Source: Castellaniella sp049651205 (GTDB taxonomy: Bacteria; Pseudomonadota; Gammaproteobacteria; Burkholderiales; Burkholderiaceae_B). From it: a DNA stretch of 64,000 bases. The DNA lies in assembly GCF_049651205.1 (NCBI RefSeq), contig NZ_JBASBR010000007.1, positions 124,001 to 188,000 on the forward strand. The letters run 5' to 3'. Positions within the stretch are counted from its first letter, which is position 1. Each line of letters opens with the position of its first letter. The translations under genes were made by a program, and so were the position numbers. This document shows, one piece after another, positions 1 to 8,562 of the stretch. Under the pieces are notes generated by a model, which searched no databases, was not told the origin of the DNA, and was given only the letters and a program-made list of their open reading frames with translations.

Positions 1-1063
1 GGTGCGCACCATACTGGCGGGCCAAGTGGTGCTGGCCACCGGTGGCGCCGGCAAAGTCTATCTGCACACCAGCAACCCGGACACCTCTACGGGCGACGGT
101 ATCGCCATGGCCTGGCGAGCAGGGTGCCGTGTGGCCAATATGGAGTTCATGCAGTTTCACCCCACGTGCATGTACCACCCACAAGCAAAGTCTTTTTTGA
201 TTTCCGAAGCCGTGCGAGGCGAGGGCGGTGTACTGCGCCTGCCAGCCTCGGCCGGTGCCCAGGCGGGCGAGCGCTTCATGCAATGGCACGACGAGCGCCT
301 GGAGCTGGCACCACGGGACGTCGTGGCCCGCGCCATTGATTTCGAAATCAAAAAGCGAGGACTCACGCACGTTGATCTGGACATCAGCCATCGCCCTCCC
401 GAATTCATTCGCGAGCATTTTCCCACCATCCACGCACGCTGCCTTGAATTTGGCATTGACATGACAAGCATGCCGATTCCGGTGGTGCCGGCGATGCACT
501 TTACCTGCGGTGGCGTGGTGATTGACCTAAACGGCCGCACTGATATCCCTGGCCTGTACGCGGTGGGTGAAACTGCCTATACAGGCTTGCACGGTGCCAA
601 CCGGCTGGCCAGCAACTCTTTGCTGGAGTGTCTGGTGATTGGCCGCAATGCAGCCCACGCTATCGACGCCCAGCCCCGTGAGGCACCCACAGAAGCCAAA
701 GTGCCTGATTGGGATGACAGCCGGGCACGCGATGGTGTCGAAGCCGTACTGGTAACTCATGCCTGGGACGAAGTCCGGCGCCTGATGTCCAACTACGTCG
801 GCATTGTGCGGACTCAAAAGCGCCTGAATCGCGCCCAGCAACGGATCCACCTGCTTGAGCAGGAAATCGAAGCCTACTATCAAGAATACCGGGTAACCAG
901 CGATCTGCTTGAGTGTCGCAACCTGATCCAGGTGGCCGCACTGGTGGTGGTGGCAGCCTTGTCACGCAAAGAAAGCCGCGGCCTGCATTATTGTCAGGAT
1001 TTTCCCTGGACACTGCCTAAAGCCCTGCCCACGGTGATGACCCCTGAAGAAGGGTTTCGCTAG
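1..1063 (+). CDS. nadB: L-aspartate oxidase, C-terminal part (cut by left edge)
   Basis: FAD enzyme that oxidises L-aspartate to iminoaspartate, the first step of de novo NAD synthesis; its product is condensed by NadA, encoded just downstream on the other strand. About 353 residues are visible, and roughly the first third of a ~530-residue protein, including the FAD Rossmann motif, lies outside the window. Seen here: the LATGGAGKVYLHTSNP stretch with the following STGDGIAMAWRAG, the active-site region EFMQFHPTC, the MHFTCGGVVID segment, and the FAD-contact run YTGLHGANRLASNSLLEC; the helical C-terminal domain follows to the TAG stop. These distinguish NadB from succinate dehydrogenase SdhA, its nearest relative, as does the adjacent nadA-nadC pair. 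The gene converges on nadC with a hairpin between them. Reading is open at base 2, so the true start is upstream. Confidence 0.96.
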   Translation, partial: VRTILAGQVVLATGGAGKVYLHTSNPDTSTGDGIAMAWRAGCRVANMEFMQFHPTCMYHPQAKSFLISEAVRGEGGVLRLPASAGAQAGERFMQWHDERLELAPRDVVARAIDFEIKKRGLTHVDLDISHRPPEFIREHFPTIHARCLEFGIDMTSMPIPVVPAMHFTCGGVVIDLNGRTDIPGLYAVGETAYTGLHGANRLASNSLLECLVIGRNAAHAIDAQPREAPTEAKVPDWDDSRARDGVEAVLVTHAWDEVRRLMSNYVGIVRTQKRLNRAQQRIHLLEQEIEAYYQEYRVTSDLLECRNLIQVAALVVVAALSRKESRGLHYCQDFPWTLPKALPTVMTPEEGFR

Positions 1064-1075
1064 CCAAAAGCACCT

Positions 1076-1108
1076 ATGCCCGGCGCATTTGGGCTTAGGG
1101 CCGGGCAT
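1076..1108. terminator. Hairpin between convergent nadB and nadC
   Basis: A perfect 9-bp stem (ATGCCCGGC at 1076-1084 with GCCGGGCAT at 1100-1108) and a 15-nt loop lie between the two converging stop codons. There is no clear T-run on either side, so it may be a weak bidirectional terminator or only a 3'-end stabilising structure. Confidence 0.45.
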
Positions 1109-1131
1109 GGTAAATATCACCAATAACGCAA

Positions 1132-2016
1132 TTACATGATTCGCAAAGAGTAATCGACCGCCTTGATGTCTTTGGTGAGGCTGCCCACCGAGATACGATC
1201 GACACCCGTTTGAGCAATCGCACGCACGGTGCCGTGAGTAATGCCTCCAGAGGCCTCCAGCACGGCCCGGTCTTGATTCAGCCGCACGGCTTCGCGCAGA
1301 TCCTCGAGCGGGAAATTATCCAGAAGCACTGATTTCGCCCCTGCCGCCAGCGCCTGCTGAAACTCGTCCAGAGACTCGACCTCGATTTGCACAGGCACAC
1401 TGCCCGGCAAATTGTCCGCCGCCTGAAGGACGTGGGCAATCCCGCCAGCAGCCGCAATGTGGTTTTCTTTGATGAGAACGCCGTCATACAAGGCCAGGCG
1501 CTGGTTTTTTCCACCACCCACCCGCACTGCATATTTTTGCCCCAGGCGCAGCCCTGGCAAGGTTTTGCGGGTGTCCAGCACAGCGGCTCGCGTGCCAGTG
1601 ACAAGCTCTGCATATCGACGGGTAGCAGTCGCTACGCCCGAAAACAGCTGCAAGAAATTAAGGGCTGTGCGCTCGGCTGTGAGCAAGCCACGGGCAGGAC
1701 CATGCAAGCGGCACACCACAGCCCCCGGCTCCATCCAATCGCCTTCTGCATAGCACCAATCCAGCACGATACGCGAATCGACCCGGCGCATGACTTCTTC
1801 AAACCAGGGAGCACCACACAATACGGCCGCTTCACGCACAATCACCCGCGCGGTCTTAACCAGATCCTCAGGGATCAGCAGGCCGGTGATATCTCCTGTG
1901 CCGACGTCCTCGGCCAGAGCCTGATCGATGTGTGCATCGAAAGCCGCCTGCAGAGCGGGCGGGAAGGGGGCATGGGGGTTATGCAATGTCGACATCATGC
2001 GATCTTGTGAACTCAT
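1132..2016 (-). CDS. nadC: Nicotinate-nucleotide pyrophosphorylase (carboxylating)
   Basis: Quinolinate phosphoribosyltransferase: converts quinolinate and PRPP to nicotinate mononucleotide, third step of de novo NAD synthesis, in the cytoplasm. At 294 residues it has normal length. Family features visible are the N-terminal EDVGTGDITG segment, TAERTALNFLQLFSGVAT, the substrate-binding DTRKTLPGLR, the GGGKNQRLALYDGVLIKENH run with its conserved Arg/Lys/His residues, and the C-terminal barrel motifs EASGGI and DRISVGSLTK. The ATG at 2016 shares an ATGA overlap with the nadA stop, which supports this start and indicates translational coupling, although two further Met codons follow at residues 7 and 8. 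Confidence 0.97.
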   Translation of the reverse strand: MSSQDRMMSTLHNPHAPFPPALQAAFDAHIDQALAEDVGTGDITGLLIPEDLVKTARVIVREAAVLCGAPWFEEVMRRVDSRIVLDWCYAEGDWMEPGAVVCRLHGPARGLLTAERTALNFLQLFSGVATATRRYAELVTGTRAAVLDTRKTLPGLRLGQKYAVRVGGGKNQRLALYDGVLIKENHIAAAGGIAHVLQAADNLPGSVPVQIEVESLDEFQQALAAGAKSVLLDNFPLEDLREAVRLNQDRAVLEASGGITHGTVRAIAQTGVDRISVGSLTKDIKAVDYSLRIM

Positions 2017-3149
2017 GCCGGCCCAACGTTTGAGAACAGGGCCTGCTCCTGTGCAAGATCAGCGCCCGGCCGCACATTACGGCGTTTGGCCGCAGCAAAA
2101 TCCAGCATGCGATCAATACACACTTTGGCCTTGCGCCCCAAGGCAGGATCCAGTTTGACCTCATTGTGGTCAAACTCAAGTGCATCGGCCACACCTTTAA
2201 GGGAATTCATGGCCATCCAGGGACAGTGAGCACAGCTTTTACAGGTGGCAGATTCCCCAGCTGTGGGCGCTGCAATAAAGGTTTTATCCGGTGCCGCCAG
2301 CCGCATTTTGTGCAACAGGCCTTGGTCGGTAGCCACGATAAACGTGGTAACCGGGGATTCAGTAACCGCCTTGAGCAACCGGGAGGTAGAGCCCACCACG
2401 TCGGCCTGGGCCACCACAGAGGCCGGGGATTCCGGGTGTACCAGGATCTGCGCATCTGGATAATCCTTGCGCATGAGGTCGAGCTCGACCCCTTTGAACT
2501 CATCGTGCACGGTGCAGGACCCCTGCCACAACACCATATCGGCGCCCGTCTCTCGCTGAATATAAGAGCCCAGGTGACGATCGGGTGCCCAAAGGATCTT
2601 CTTGCCCTGACGATGGAGATCGGCAACGATATCCAGCCCGATGGAAGACGTCACCATCCAGTCGGCTTGCGCCTTTACAGCGGCACTGGTGTTGGCATAC
2701 ACCACAACGACGCGATCGGGATATTGTGCTCGAAACTGCGCAAACGCCAACGGATCACAGCCAAGATCAAGAGAGCAGGTGGCATCGAGATCGGGCATCA
2801 GGATGCGTTTTTCGGGGCTGAGAATCTTGGCCGTTTCTCCCATGAAACGCACACCGGAAACAACTAGCGTCTGGGCCGGATGATCGCGCCCAAAACGGGC
2901 CATTTCAAGGGAATCCGACACACAGCCGCCGGTTTCTTCGGCGATATCCTGGATATCGGCGTCGACATAATAATGGGCAACCAATGCCGCGTTGCGTGCT
3001 TTAAGCAAATGGCGAATGCGGTTTTTCTGAAATTCGCGTTCTTCGGACGACAGCGGCGGGTTGACCCGCGCCCAAGCCTCGGCAACATTGAGTGTGCCAT
3101 TAGCCATGTCCGGACGATCGAACGCTACGATTCGAGTACCAGAGAGCAT
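2013..3149 (-). CDS. nadA: Quinolinate synthase A
   Basis: 4Fe-4S enzyme that condenses iminoaspartate with dihydroxyacetone phosphate to quinolinate. The protein follows the E. coli-type long form: the cluster-cysteine regions ATCSLDLGC, WQGSC and TCKSCAHCPWMAMN are all present, with the VYANTSAAVKAQADW and WAPDRHLG substrate segments. It ends in an ATGA overlap with nadC. The start is uncertain: I chose the ATG at 3149 (protein begins MLSGTRIV); an ATG at 3107 (MANGTLN) and a TTG at 3176 are also open, and none has a strong Shine-Dalgarno sequence. Product assignment is firm; the first ~15 residues are not. Confidence 0.95.
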   Translation of the reverse strand: MLSGTRIVAFDRPDMANGTLNVAEAWARVNPPLSSEEREFQKNRIRHLLKARNAALVAHYYVDADIQDIAEETGGCVSDSLEMARFGRDHPAQTLVVSGVRFMGETAKILSPEKRILMPDLDATCSLDLGCDPLAFAQFRAQYPDRVVVVYANTSAAVKAQADWMVTSSIGLDIVADLHRQGKKILWAPDRHLGSYIQRETGADMVLWQGSCTVHDEFKGVELDLMRKDYPDAQILVHPESPASVVAQADVVGSTSRLLKAVTESPVTTFIVATDQGLLHKMRLAAPDKTFIAAPTAGESATCKSCAHCPWMAMNSLKGVADALEFDHNEVKLDPALGRKAKVCIDRMLDFAAAKRRNVRPGADLAQEQALFSNVGPA

Positions 3150-3383
3150 GATATGAAGGGGTGAGATAAAACACAACAGACTGAAGAATCATACGACAAA
3201 GGCGTACAGACTGTCGGGATGACCGCTTCTACAAGCAGGATTCTGTCCTTTTCTTCTTATTTATCTTACTTTACATAATACACATTATGCGTATTAAAGT
3301 GATGAGATATATCCCGAATGGGCCCAAATTAGGACTCAAGGTAAGATGCTGGTTTACGGTAACCCAGGCTGCCTGCTTTTGCC
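3150..3383. other. Divergent intergenic region nadA / motA-like
   Basis: About 230 bp of AT-richer DNA than the neighbours, holding the start regions of the minus-strand nadA-nadC unit and the plus-strand stator-like pair. An AT-rich run around 3250-3300 includes CATAAT at 3274-3279, a possible -10 element for the plus strand, but no good -35 partner. Nothing else recognised. Confidence 0.3.
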
Positions 3384-4190
3384 ATGCGCATCAATCCTTC
3401 TACCCTGATAGGCATCGTCACCAGCATTTTGTTGCTGGCACTCGTTCTGGCGTTTTCAGCCGACGATCCGCGTCTGTTTATTGATTGGCCCGGGCTTGGC
3501 ATTGTTCTGCTGGGCACTGCCGCTGCAACCTTCATTGCGTACCCTTTGCGCGAGGTCTTGCGCATTTTCGGATTAATGGGCAGCGTGGTGCGCCACGAAA
3601 AACTTCACGCCGAGCGCGACCTCGAAGATCTTGTCGAGATCTCCAGAATCTGGATGCAAAGCGATATCCGGGCTGTAGAGAACGCTCTGGAAAAAGTTTC
3701 CAATCCATTTCTGCGCAGCGGCGTGCAACTGGTCATCGATAACGTCCCCGAACAAGACATCATCGATTTGCTGCAATGGCGCATGGCCCGCATGAAAGCC
3801 AAAGAACAGGCAGAAGCCCAGCTGTTCAGGATCATGTCGGGTTTTGCACCTGCTTTTGGGATGGTCGGCACCTTGGTGGGCTTGGTCAACTTGCTGTTTT
3901 TGCTGGGTGGCGGCGATATCAGTGCCATTGGACGGCAGATGGCGCTGGCCCTGATGACAACCTTCTACGGTGTGCTCCTGGCCAATCTGGTGTTCAAGCC
4001 AATTGCCGTCAAGCTCGAGCGGCGCACCGAGCAGCGCCTGGTTTTAATGAACACCATCACGCAAGGCATCTCGATGATGAGTCAAAAGCGCAGCCCGGCG
4101 ATGATGCGCGAAACACTCAAAGCCTTCGTCGCTGACGTGCAGGACGAAATCAAAGACAGTGCTCCCCGCACACGCACCCAATCCTCATGA
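3384..4190 (+). CDS. MotA/TolQ/ExbB-family proton-channel protein (MotA-like)
   Basis: Inner-membrane protein of 268 residues with the MotA layout: two N-terminal helices (about residues 7-26 and 33-53), a cytoplasmic loop of about 95 residues rich in charge, and two C-terminal helices (about 148-171 and 186-205) carrying GFAPAFGMVGTLVGLVNLL and MTTFYGVLLANLVFKPIA, the family's channel-lining segments. With the MotB-like protein encoded next it should form an ion-driven stator that turns ion flow into mechanical work on a partner. The two genes overlap by ATGA (4187-4190). No flagellar or chemotaxis gene is in the window, so flagellar rotation cannot be assumed; a second stator set or a gliding/secretion-type motor is possible. 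Family assignment is firm, partner unknown. Confidence 0.88.
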   Translation: MRINPSTLIGIVTSILLLALVLAFSADDPRLFIDWPGLGIVLLGTAAATFIAYPLREVLRIFGLMGSVVRHEKLHAERDLEDLVEISRIWMQSDIRAVENALEKVSNPFLRSGVQLVIDNVPEQDIIDLLQWRMARMKAKEQAEAQLFRIMSGFAPAFGMVGTLVGLVNLLFLLGGGDISAIGRQMALALMTTFYGVLLANLVFKPIAVKLERRTEQRLVLMNTITQGISMMSQKRSPAMMRETLKAFVADVQDEIKDSAPRTRTQSS

Positions 4191-5530
4191 AATCCGGTCC
4201 CGTCGAACTCCAACCCGCCCGCGAGTTCATGCAGCGGATGCAGGTGCTCGAAGCCGAGCTGCAACGTGCACGGAAGGTGGCCCATCGCCACAGAACCAGC
4301 CCAGACGCCACAGCACGCTGGGGCCTGGAACCCAGGCCCGCGCCAGAACACGAGGAAGGCTGGTTTCTAACCTACCTGGATATGATGACCTTGCTTCTGG
4401 TCGTCATGATCGTCATGCTGGCCTTCTCCGGCAGGCTAGTTGGCGGGCTGTCAGCCCCCGACGCGCCCGGCCGGTCTGCATCGCCCCCCTCGACCTCAGC
4501 CGCACCTGCCACGGGTAACTACGCCTCCCACGCACCGGCAGCATTGCCTGATTCTCAGGCCGACACGGCCTCTGCAGATATACCAGCACCCGACACCACG
4601 CTACCCTACCCGGCTGCACCAGACACCGCGTTCGAGCAATCAGCATACCCAGACCACGCAACCGCAGTGATCGCTTCCGCTTACCCGACACCGGCCGATC
4701 TCGCACCGCCGCCCAAACCCCAACCCCCGGCAACTCCGACGCCAAGTCCTGAACCTGCAGCAGTCAGTGCAGTTTCACCCGACAGCCCGGCACCCAACCA
4801 ACCAGCAACCATACAAGCACCCACAACATCTGTGGCTGGCAGCACTGCCGCCCAGACACCCACAGCGCCAAAACCCGCCGTTGCACAAGCTACAGACACC
4901 CCCAGCCATGCACCACAGCTGCCAGCAGATCAGTCAGCCGCTCCGGCAACTGCTGTGCAGTCAGCCGCTCCCCAAGTGCCTGATAACAACACCAGCACCA
5001 CAGCGACATCTATCCACACACCAGCCAGTCCACCCCCAGACAAACCAGCCGGTCCATCAGAAGGCCAGGCACTGGCTGCCGCCCTGCCCCTGGACGAACT
5101 CGGCAGCGAAGTCGAGGTTGTGGTCAACCAGCGCTCCGTCAGCCTGCGTATCAATAACGAAATTCTCTTTGGTACCGGACAGGCTGACCTCAGTGCCCAC
5201 GGGTCGGATGTCCTCAAGCGCATGGCTGAAGTTCTGGCCAAAGGCGGCTACAACATCGTCGTAGAGGGCCACACAGATTCGATTCCGGTGCGTGGCAACG
5301 GGCGATATCCGTCAAACTGGGAGCTCTCGACTGCACGCGCAGGCAGCGTGGTGCGGTATCTGTTGGCCAACGGCGTGGATAAAGCACACCTGAAAGCAGT
5401 GGGCTATGCCGACACGCGCCCCATCGCCAGCAACAAGGATACCGAGGGACGCGCAAAAAACCGTCGGGTTGAGCTTGTCATCGAAAAACCAGCCACCGAG
5501 GACAAGCTGCTTGAGCGCGAGCAGCCTTAA
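4187..5530 (+). CDS. MotB-like OmpA-domain stator protein with long Pro/Ala/Thr linker
   Basis: A 447-residue partner of the MotA-like protein. Order: cytoplasmic N-terminus of about 58 residues; one transmembrane helix (about 61-81) with the motif WFLTYLDMMTLL, in which Asp65 matches the ion-carrying Asp of MotB; a linker of about 200 residues (about 90-292) made largely of Pro, Ala, Thr, Ser and Gln; then an OmpA peptidoglycan-binding domain (about 300-435) with ILFGTGQADL, VVEGHTDSIPVRG and the C-terminal ADTRPIASN and GRAKNRRVEL. The domain should anchor the complex to the cell wall. E. coli MotB has about 308 residues, so the linker accounts for the extra length. It could let the anchor cross a wide periplasm. 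No stop-start coupling to the next gene. Confidence 0.88.
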   Translation: MKSGPVELQPAREFMQRMQVLEAELQRARKVAHRHRTSPDATARWGLEPRPAPEHEEGWFLTYLDMMTLLLVVMIVMLAFSGRLVGGLSAPDAPGRSASPPSTSAAPATGNYASHAPAALPDSQADTASADIPAPDTTLPYPAAPDTAFEQSAYPDHATAVIASAYPTPADLAPPPKPQPPATPTPSPEPAAVSAVSPDSPAPNQPATIQAPTTSVAGSTAAQTPTAPKPAVAQATDTPSHAPQLPADQSAAPATAVQSAAPQVPDNNTSTTATSIHTPASPPPDKPAGPSEGQALAAALPLDELGSEVEVVVNQRSVSLRINNEILFGTGQADLSAHGSDVLKRMAEVLAKGGYNIVVEGHTDSIPVRGNGRYPSNWELSTARAGSVVRYLLANGVDKAHLKAVGYADTRPIASNKDTEGRAKNRRVELVIEKPATEDKLLEREQP

Positions 5531-5605
5531 CGCTTAGCCGCCGCAGGCTTGGCACACGCCAAACCGCATCCCACAGACGACAGGCAGACGACGAGCGCAC
5601 AGGGA

Positions 5606-5902
5606 TCAGATCTGCTCGAAGCGCTCGTAGAGCCTCTCGGTTTGAACCTCTTCGTGATGCACCTGACGTACCCGTGCGTCCGGCGGCCCCTGCAGCAGCC
5701 AGGACAGCATCTGGTCGACCGTCTGGTGCGGCCCTTGCAGCAATGCTTCGACACGGCCGTCCGCCAGATTACGCACCCAGCCACCCAGCTTCAATGCGTG
5801 GGCCTGCCGAACCGTAGCCGCCCGAAAACCGACCCCTTGAACCTTGCCTTCGATCAGGACGGACAGGGTCTCGGTGGAATGGCGCGTATGCAGAGACTTC
5901 AT
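5606..5902 (-). CDS. Acylphosphatase
   Basis: Small cytoplasmic hydrolase (98 residues from the chosen ATG) that cleaves carboxyl-phosphate bonds such as acetyl phosphate or 1,3-bisphosphoglycerate. Both signature segments are present: GKVQGVGFRAATVRQA, with the phosphate-cradle and catalytic Arg, and GWVRNLADGRVEALLQG with the catalytic Asn. Length fits the family (about 90-100 residues). An upstream in-frame start at 5941 would add 13 residues with no family match, so 5902 is preferred although no strong ribosome-binding site is seen. It is encoded opposite to both neighbours, a lone cistron. Confidence 0.93.
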   Translation of the reverse strand: MKSLHTRHSTETLSVLIEGKVQGVGFRAATVRQAHALKLGGWVRNLADGRVEALLQGPHQTVDQMLSWLLQGPPDARVRQVHHEEVQTERLYERFEQI

Positions 5903-5981
5903 GGTGGTGTCAATGGTATCGTTGTAAATTGCAGCCGCCACACAGTGGCGCCTGTGGCTTGCCTAGGCGATATTTTGACAC

Positions 5982-5987
5982 AAGGAG
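5982..5987 (+). promoter_or_regulatory. Ribosome-binding site deciding the ydfG start
   Basis: AAGGAG lies 5 bases before the ATG at 5993. The same frame is open about 440 bases further upstream, but that part only shadows the acylphosphatase gene; this site fixes the start. Confidence 0.8.
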
Positions 5988-5992
5988 ATTTC

Positions 5993-6757
5993 ATGGCTGG
6001 TTCTTCCCCTCGCGTTGCTCTGGTTACTGGCGCATCCGCTGGTTTTGGTGCAGCTATCGCACGACGACTGCTGTCTGAAGGCTATACCGTCATCGGCGCT
6101 GCACGGCGTCTGGATCGCCTGCAAGACATCCACGCCGAGCTCGGAGAACGCTTCAGCCCAGTGGTCATGGACGTCACCGATCCGGCATCCGTCGAGCAAG
6201 GCTACACCTGGATATGCGAGCGGTTTGCCGGCTTGGATGTTCTGGTAAACAACGCTGGCTTGGCCCTGGGAGTGGCGCCGGCCCACGAAGCCAAAATGGC
6301 CGACTGGGAACGCATGATCGCCACCAATGTTCTGGGTCTGACACGCCTGGTGCACTGTGTTTTGCCGGATATGGTGAAGCGCAATCAGGGACACATCATC
6401 AATATTGGTTCTACCGCCGGTAACCACCCCTACCCTGGCGGCAACGTTTACGGCGCCACCAAGGCATTTGTACGCCAGTTAAGCCTGAATCTCAGGGCCG
6501 ACCTCTGGGGTACCCGTGTCCGGGTCACCAACATCGAGCCCGGCCTGTGCGGTGGCACCGAATTCTCTTTAGTGCGGCTGGGCGATCAGACACGTGCCGA
6601 GGCGGTGTACGAAGGTGCAAATCCCCTGACCGCTGATGATATTGCCGACGCTGTGGCCTGGGTGGCAACCCGCCCCGCACGAGTCAATATCAACACACTC
6701 GAGCTCATGCCTGTGTCGCAGGCCTTCGCCGGGATGAGGATACACCGCGAATCCTGA
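5993..6757 (+). CDS. ydfG: YdfG-type NADP-dependent 3-hydroxy acid dehydrogenase (SDR)
   Basis: Short-chain dehydrogenase of 254 residues, strongly resembling E. coli YdfG, which oxidises L-allo-threonine, L-serine and 3-hydroxy acids and also reduces malonic semialdehyde. Seen in order: the coenzyme motif TGASAGFGAAIARRL, NNAGLALG, the catalytic Ser in INIGSTAG, the Tyr-x-x-x-Lys in VYGATKAFVRQLSLNLR, and the YdfG-typical tail IEPGLCGGTEFS and VNINTLELMPVSQ. An Arg-rich segment after the first strand (AARRLDRL) fits NADP preference. The start is set by an AAGGAG site. Substrate in this organism is inferred from the E. coli enzyme only. Confidence 0.93.
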   Translation: MAGSSPRVALVTGASAGFGAAIARRLLSEGYTVIGAARRLDRLQDIHAELGERFSPVVMDVTDPASVEQGYTWICERFAGLDVLVNNAGLALGVAPAHEAKMADWERMIATNVLGLTRLVHCVLPDMVKRNQGHIINIGSTAGNHPYPGGNVYGATKAFVRQLSLNLRADLWGTRVRVTNIEPGLCGGTEFSLVRLGDQTRAEAVYEGANPLTADDIADAVAWVATRPARVNINTLELMPVSQAFAGMRIHRES

Positions 6758-6764
6758 TTTTTAA

Positions 6765-6792
6765 GGCGGCGTCGGCATCCGCCAACACCGCC
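6765..6792. terminator. Hairpin between convergent ydfG and DUF4239 gene
   Basis: An 11-bp stem (6765-6775 with 6782-6792) around a 6-base loop. Two positions mismatch on the plus strand, but both become G-U pairs in the minus-strand transcript, so it more likely serves the DUF4239 gene. A T-run is lacking. Confidence 0.35.
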
Positions 6793-6812
6793 GGTAATAC
6801 CCCCCAGGCCCG

Positions 6813-7607
6813 CTAATTCTTTAGCAGCATCAGCGTCAATGAGCGTGGCTGGATGATGGTGGAGCCTGTAAAAGGCCTATCATACGAGGCAATCAGATAC
6901 AGCGTGGCACCAAACCCCAAAGAAAACAGAATCAGTGCTAGCACCATCGCGCGCCGTTGCGGCGCGTGAAGCTCGCAGATCACGCAAGCAGCTACAAACA
7001 ACAACACCAGCACCGCAATCCACTTGGTGGCCACCACTTTCCCACTGGCAACCAGCAAGCGCTGATTGCGGGCTTTTTCGATCTCTTGTGTGTAATGACG
7101 TAAATCCATAGCAGCCAGGCGCCAGCCAGTGCGCTCAGGGCCTGCGTCTGCGGCCGCCACATCCACCTGAACCGAGGTTTGTTCCAGGGCGTCAAGCAAG
7201 CTCTCCGCCTTGGCGCTGGACTGCCCGTTGCCCATCAAGGGCCACTCTTGCTCGACCACCTCACGGATATAATCGCTGACTAGGCCTGTCGCCTGATCGA
7301 GGAGCCCGGGCGGAAGATGTTGTGCCACCCGCAAAGTATCCGACACTGCAATGGCTTCTTGCTCGACAGCGATCCGGCCACGGTTTTCCTGTTGCCAGAC
7401 ATCTGATGCCACAAAGGCAATCACCAGCCCCGCCGGCAGCAAAATACCCGATAACATGGTGTTGACCATGGCGGTGCCACGACGATTGGGCCAAGCCAGG
7501 CGAAACAGCCAGATAGCCCCCCAGGACAGGACGGTAATCAGGCCCACGACCATCACACAGAAAATAAACAAAAGACTATCAGGCAACTGATACATGAAGT
7601 CGAACAT
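6813..7607 (-). CDS. DUF4239-family membrane protein
   Basis: Integral membrane protein of 264 residues, function unknown. Predicted helices by eye: two near the N-terminus (about residues 9-33 and 48-66), then a soluble middle with long helices (about 70-190), then two C-terminal helices (about 200-217 and 224-242), followed by the DUF4239 hallmark DRPFTGSTIIQPRSL. DUF4239 proteins are distantly bestrophin-like, so ion-channel activity is conceivable but not shown. The ATG at 7607 is preceded by AGGAG at 5-base spacing, which decides against the longer open frame that begins at 7739 inside the divergent lipoprotein gene. Lone cistron, divergent from the lipoprotein. Confidence 0.75.
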   Translation of the reverse strand: MFDFMYQLPDSLLFIFCVMVVGLITVLSWGAIWLFRLAWPNRRGTAMVNTMLSGILLPAGLVIAFVASDVWQQENRGRIAVEQEAIAVSDTLRVAQHLPPGLLDQATGLVSDYIREVVEQEWPLMGNGQSSAKAESLLDALEQTSVQVDVAAADAGPERTGWRLAAMDLRHYTQEIEKARNQRLLVASGKVVATKWIAVLVLLFVAACVICELHAPQRRAMVLALILFSLGFGATLYLIASYDRPFTGSTIIQPRSLTLMLLKN

Positions 7608-7737
7608 GCGGTCTCCTAAAGCCGGCTGTGGTAGATTCTGAAGCATATTGCTACGGCGCTCAAGATATACCGGCATATTCTGTTTTAGCCTGGCACCGGC
7701 GCAGTCACCTTCACGTTTAATCAAGGGATACTGGTAC

Positions 7738-8556
7738 ATGCATACCCTTCAGCGCACCCGCTCATCACGATCCTGGCACCTGGGTCTTGTCTTGCCCCTG
7801 GTTCTTGCACTGTCTGCGTGCGCCAGCGGGCCACAGGATGGCGCACCATTGATTCCGGCAGAAACGGCCGAAACCACTGCCGCAGACGGACTGTTTGCAC
7901 AGCCCGTGAAATGGTCGGCCAAGCGGCCTGGCTGCACCGGAGAATGTCCAAAGCTGGTACTCGACTCGCTCGCGTTTCCTGGCCATCCACAGCTCACCAC
8001 ACTGGTGGACCACGCTTTAGCGGCCATGACCTGGCTGGACACCCAGCGTCAGGCACCCTACAGCACCGTGCAGGCGTATCAAGAATATTTCTGGAAAACA
8101 GCAGGCCCCCGTGACGAAACCGACCTGATTGCCAAGCTTCGCTATCGCAATACGCGGTTAACCGTGGTTGAGCTCATTGCCGGCCAATATCGCACAGGCA
8201 TGGCGCACGGCATGACCGGCACCCAGCTGATTAATTGGGACAACCAAAGCAATCAGGTACTGACAATCGACCAACTGCTTGCCCCCGGCGCCCGGCCGGC
8301 GTTTGATACCGCATTAAAGCAAGCCCACAGCCGCTGGCTGCAGGCCCACCAGGATGCCGTACAAGACATGGACAGCTTTGCGCGGATGTGGCCGTTTGTG
8401 AGCAGCGACAATGTCGGCCTGACTGACCAGGGCCTGCTGGTGAAATATCAGCCCTACGAGATTGCTCCTTATGCCTGGGGCCAGCCGGAGATCATGATCT
8501 CCTACCCGCAGTTGCGGGGCATCCTGAAATCCCGCTACCTGCCGCCAGGCAGCTAA
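7738..8556 (+). CDS. Lipoprotein with DUF3298 (RsiV-type) domain
   Basis: A 272-residue exported lipoprotein of unknown function. The N-terminus has basic residues, a hydrophobic run (LGLVLPLVLALSAC) and a lipobox with Cys28, so signal peptidase II processing is expected. The mature part contains two close Cys (CTGECPKL), then a segment with conserved WDNQSNQVLTIDQLL and the C-terminal GLLVKYQPYEIAPYAWGQP, typical of the DUF3298 domain found in RsiV-like anti-sigma factors and many Gram-negative lipoproteins. I chose the ATG at 7738, since upstream codons extend into the divergent gene's leader. It converges on the ankyrin gene with 6 bases between stops. No sigma factor gene is next to it. 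Confidence 0.8.
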   Translation: MHTLQRTRSSRSWHLGLVLPLVLALSACASGPQDGAPLIPAETAETTAADGLFAQPVKWSAKRPGCTGECPKLVLDSLAFPGHPQLTTLVDHALAAMTWLDTQRQAPYSTVQAYQEYFWKTAGPRDETDLIAKLRYRNTRLTVVELIAGQYRTGMAHGMTGTQLINWDNQSNQVLTIDQLLAPGARPAFDTALKQAHSRWLQAHQDAVQDMDSFARMWPFVSSDNVGLTDQGLLVKYQPYEIAPYAWGQPEIMISYPQLRGILKSRYLPPGS

Positions 8557-8562
8557 GCAAGG

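Noticed and set aside
5549..5992. N-terminal extension of about 148 codons on the ydfG frame
   Set aside because: It is antisense to acylphosphatase, has no SDR resemblance, and a strong AAGGAG site fixes the ATG at 5993.
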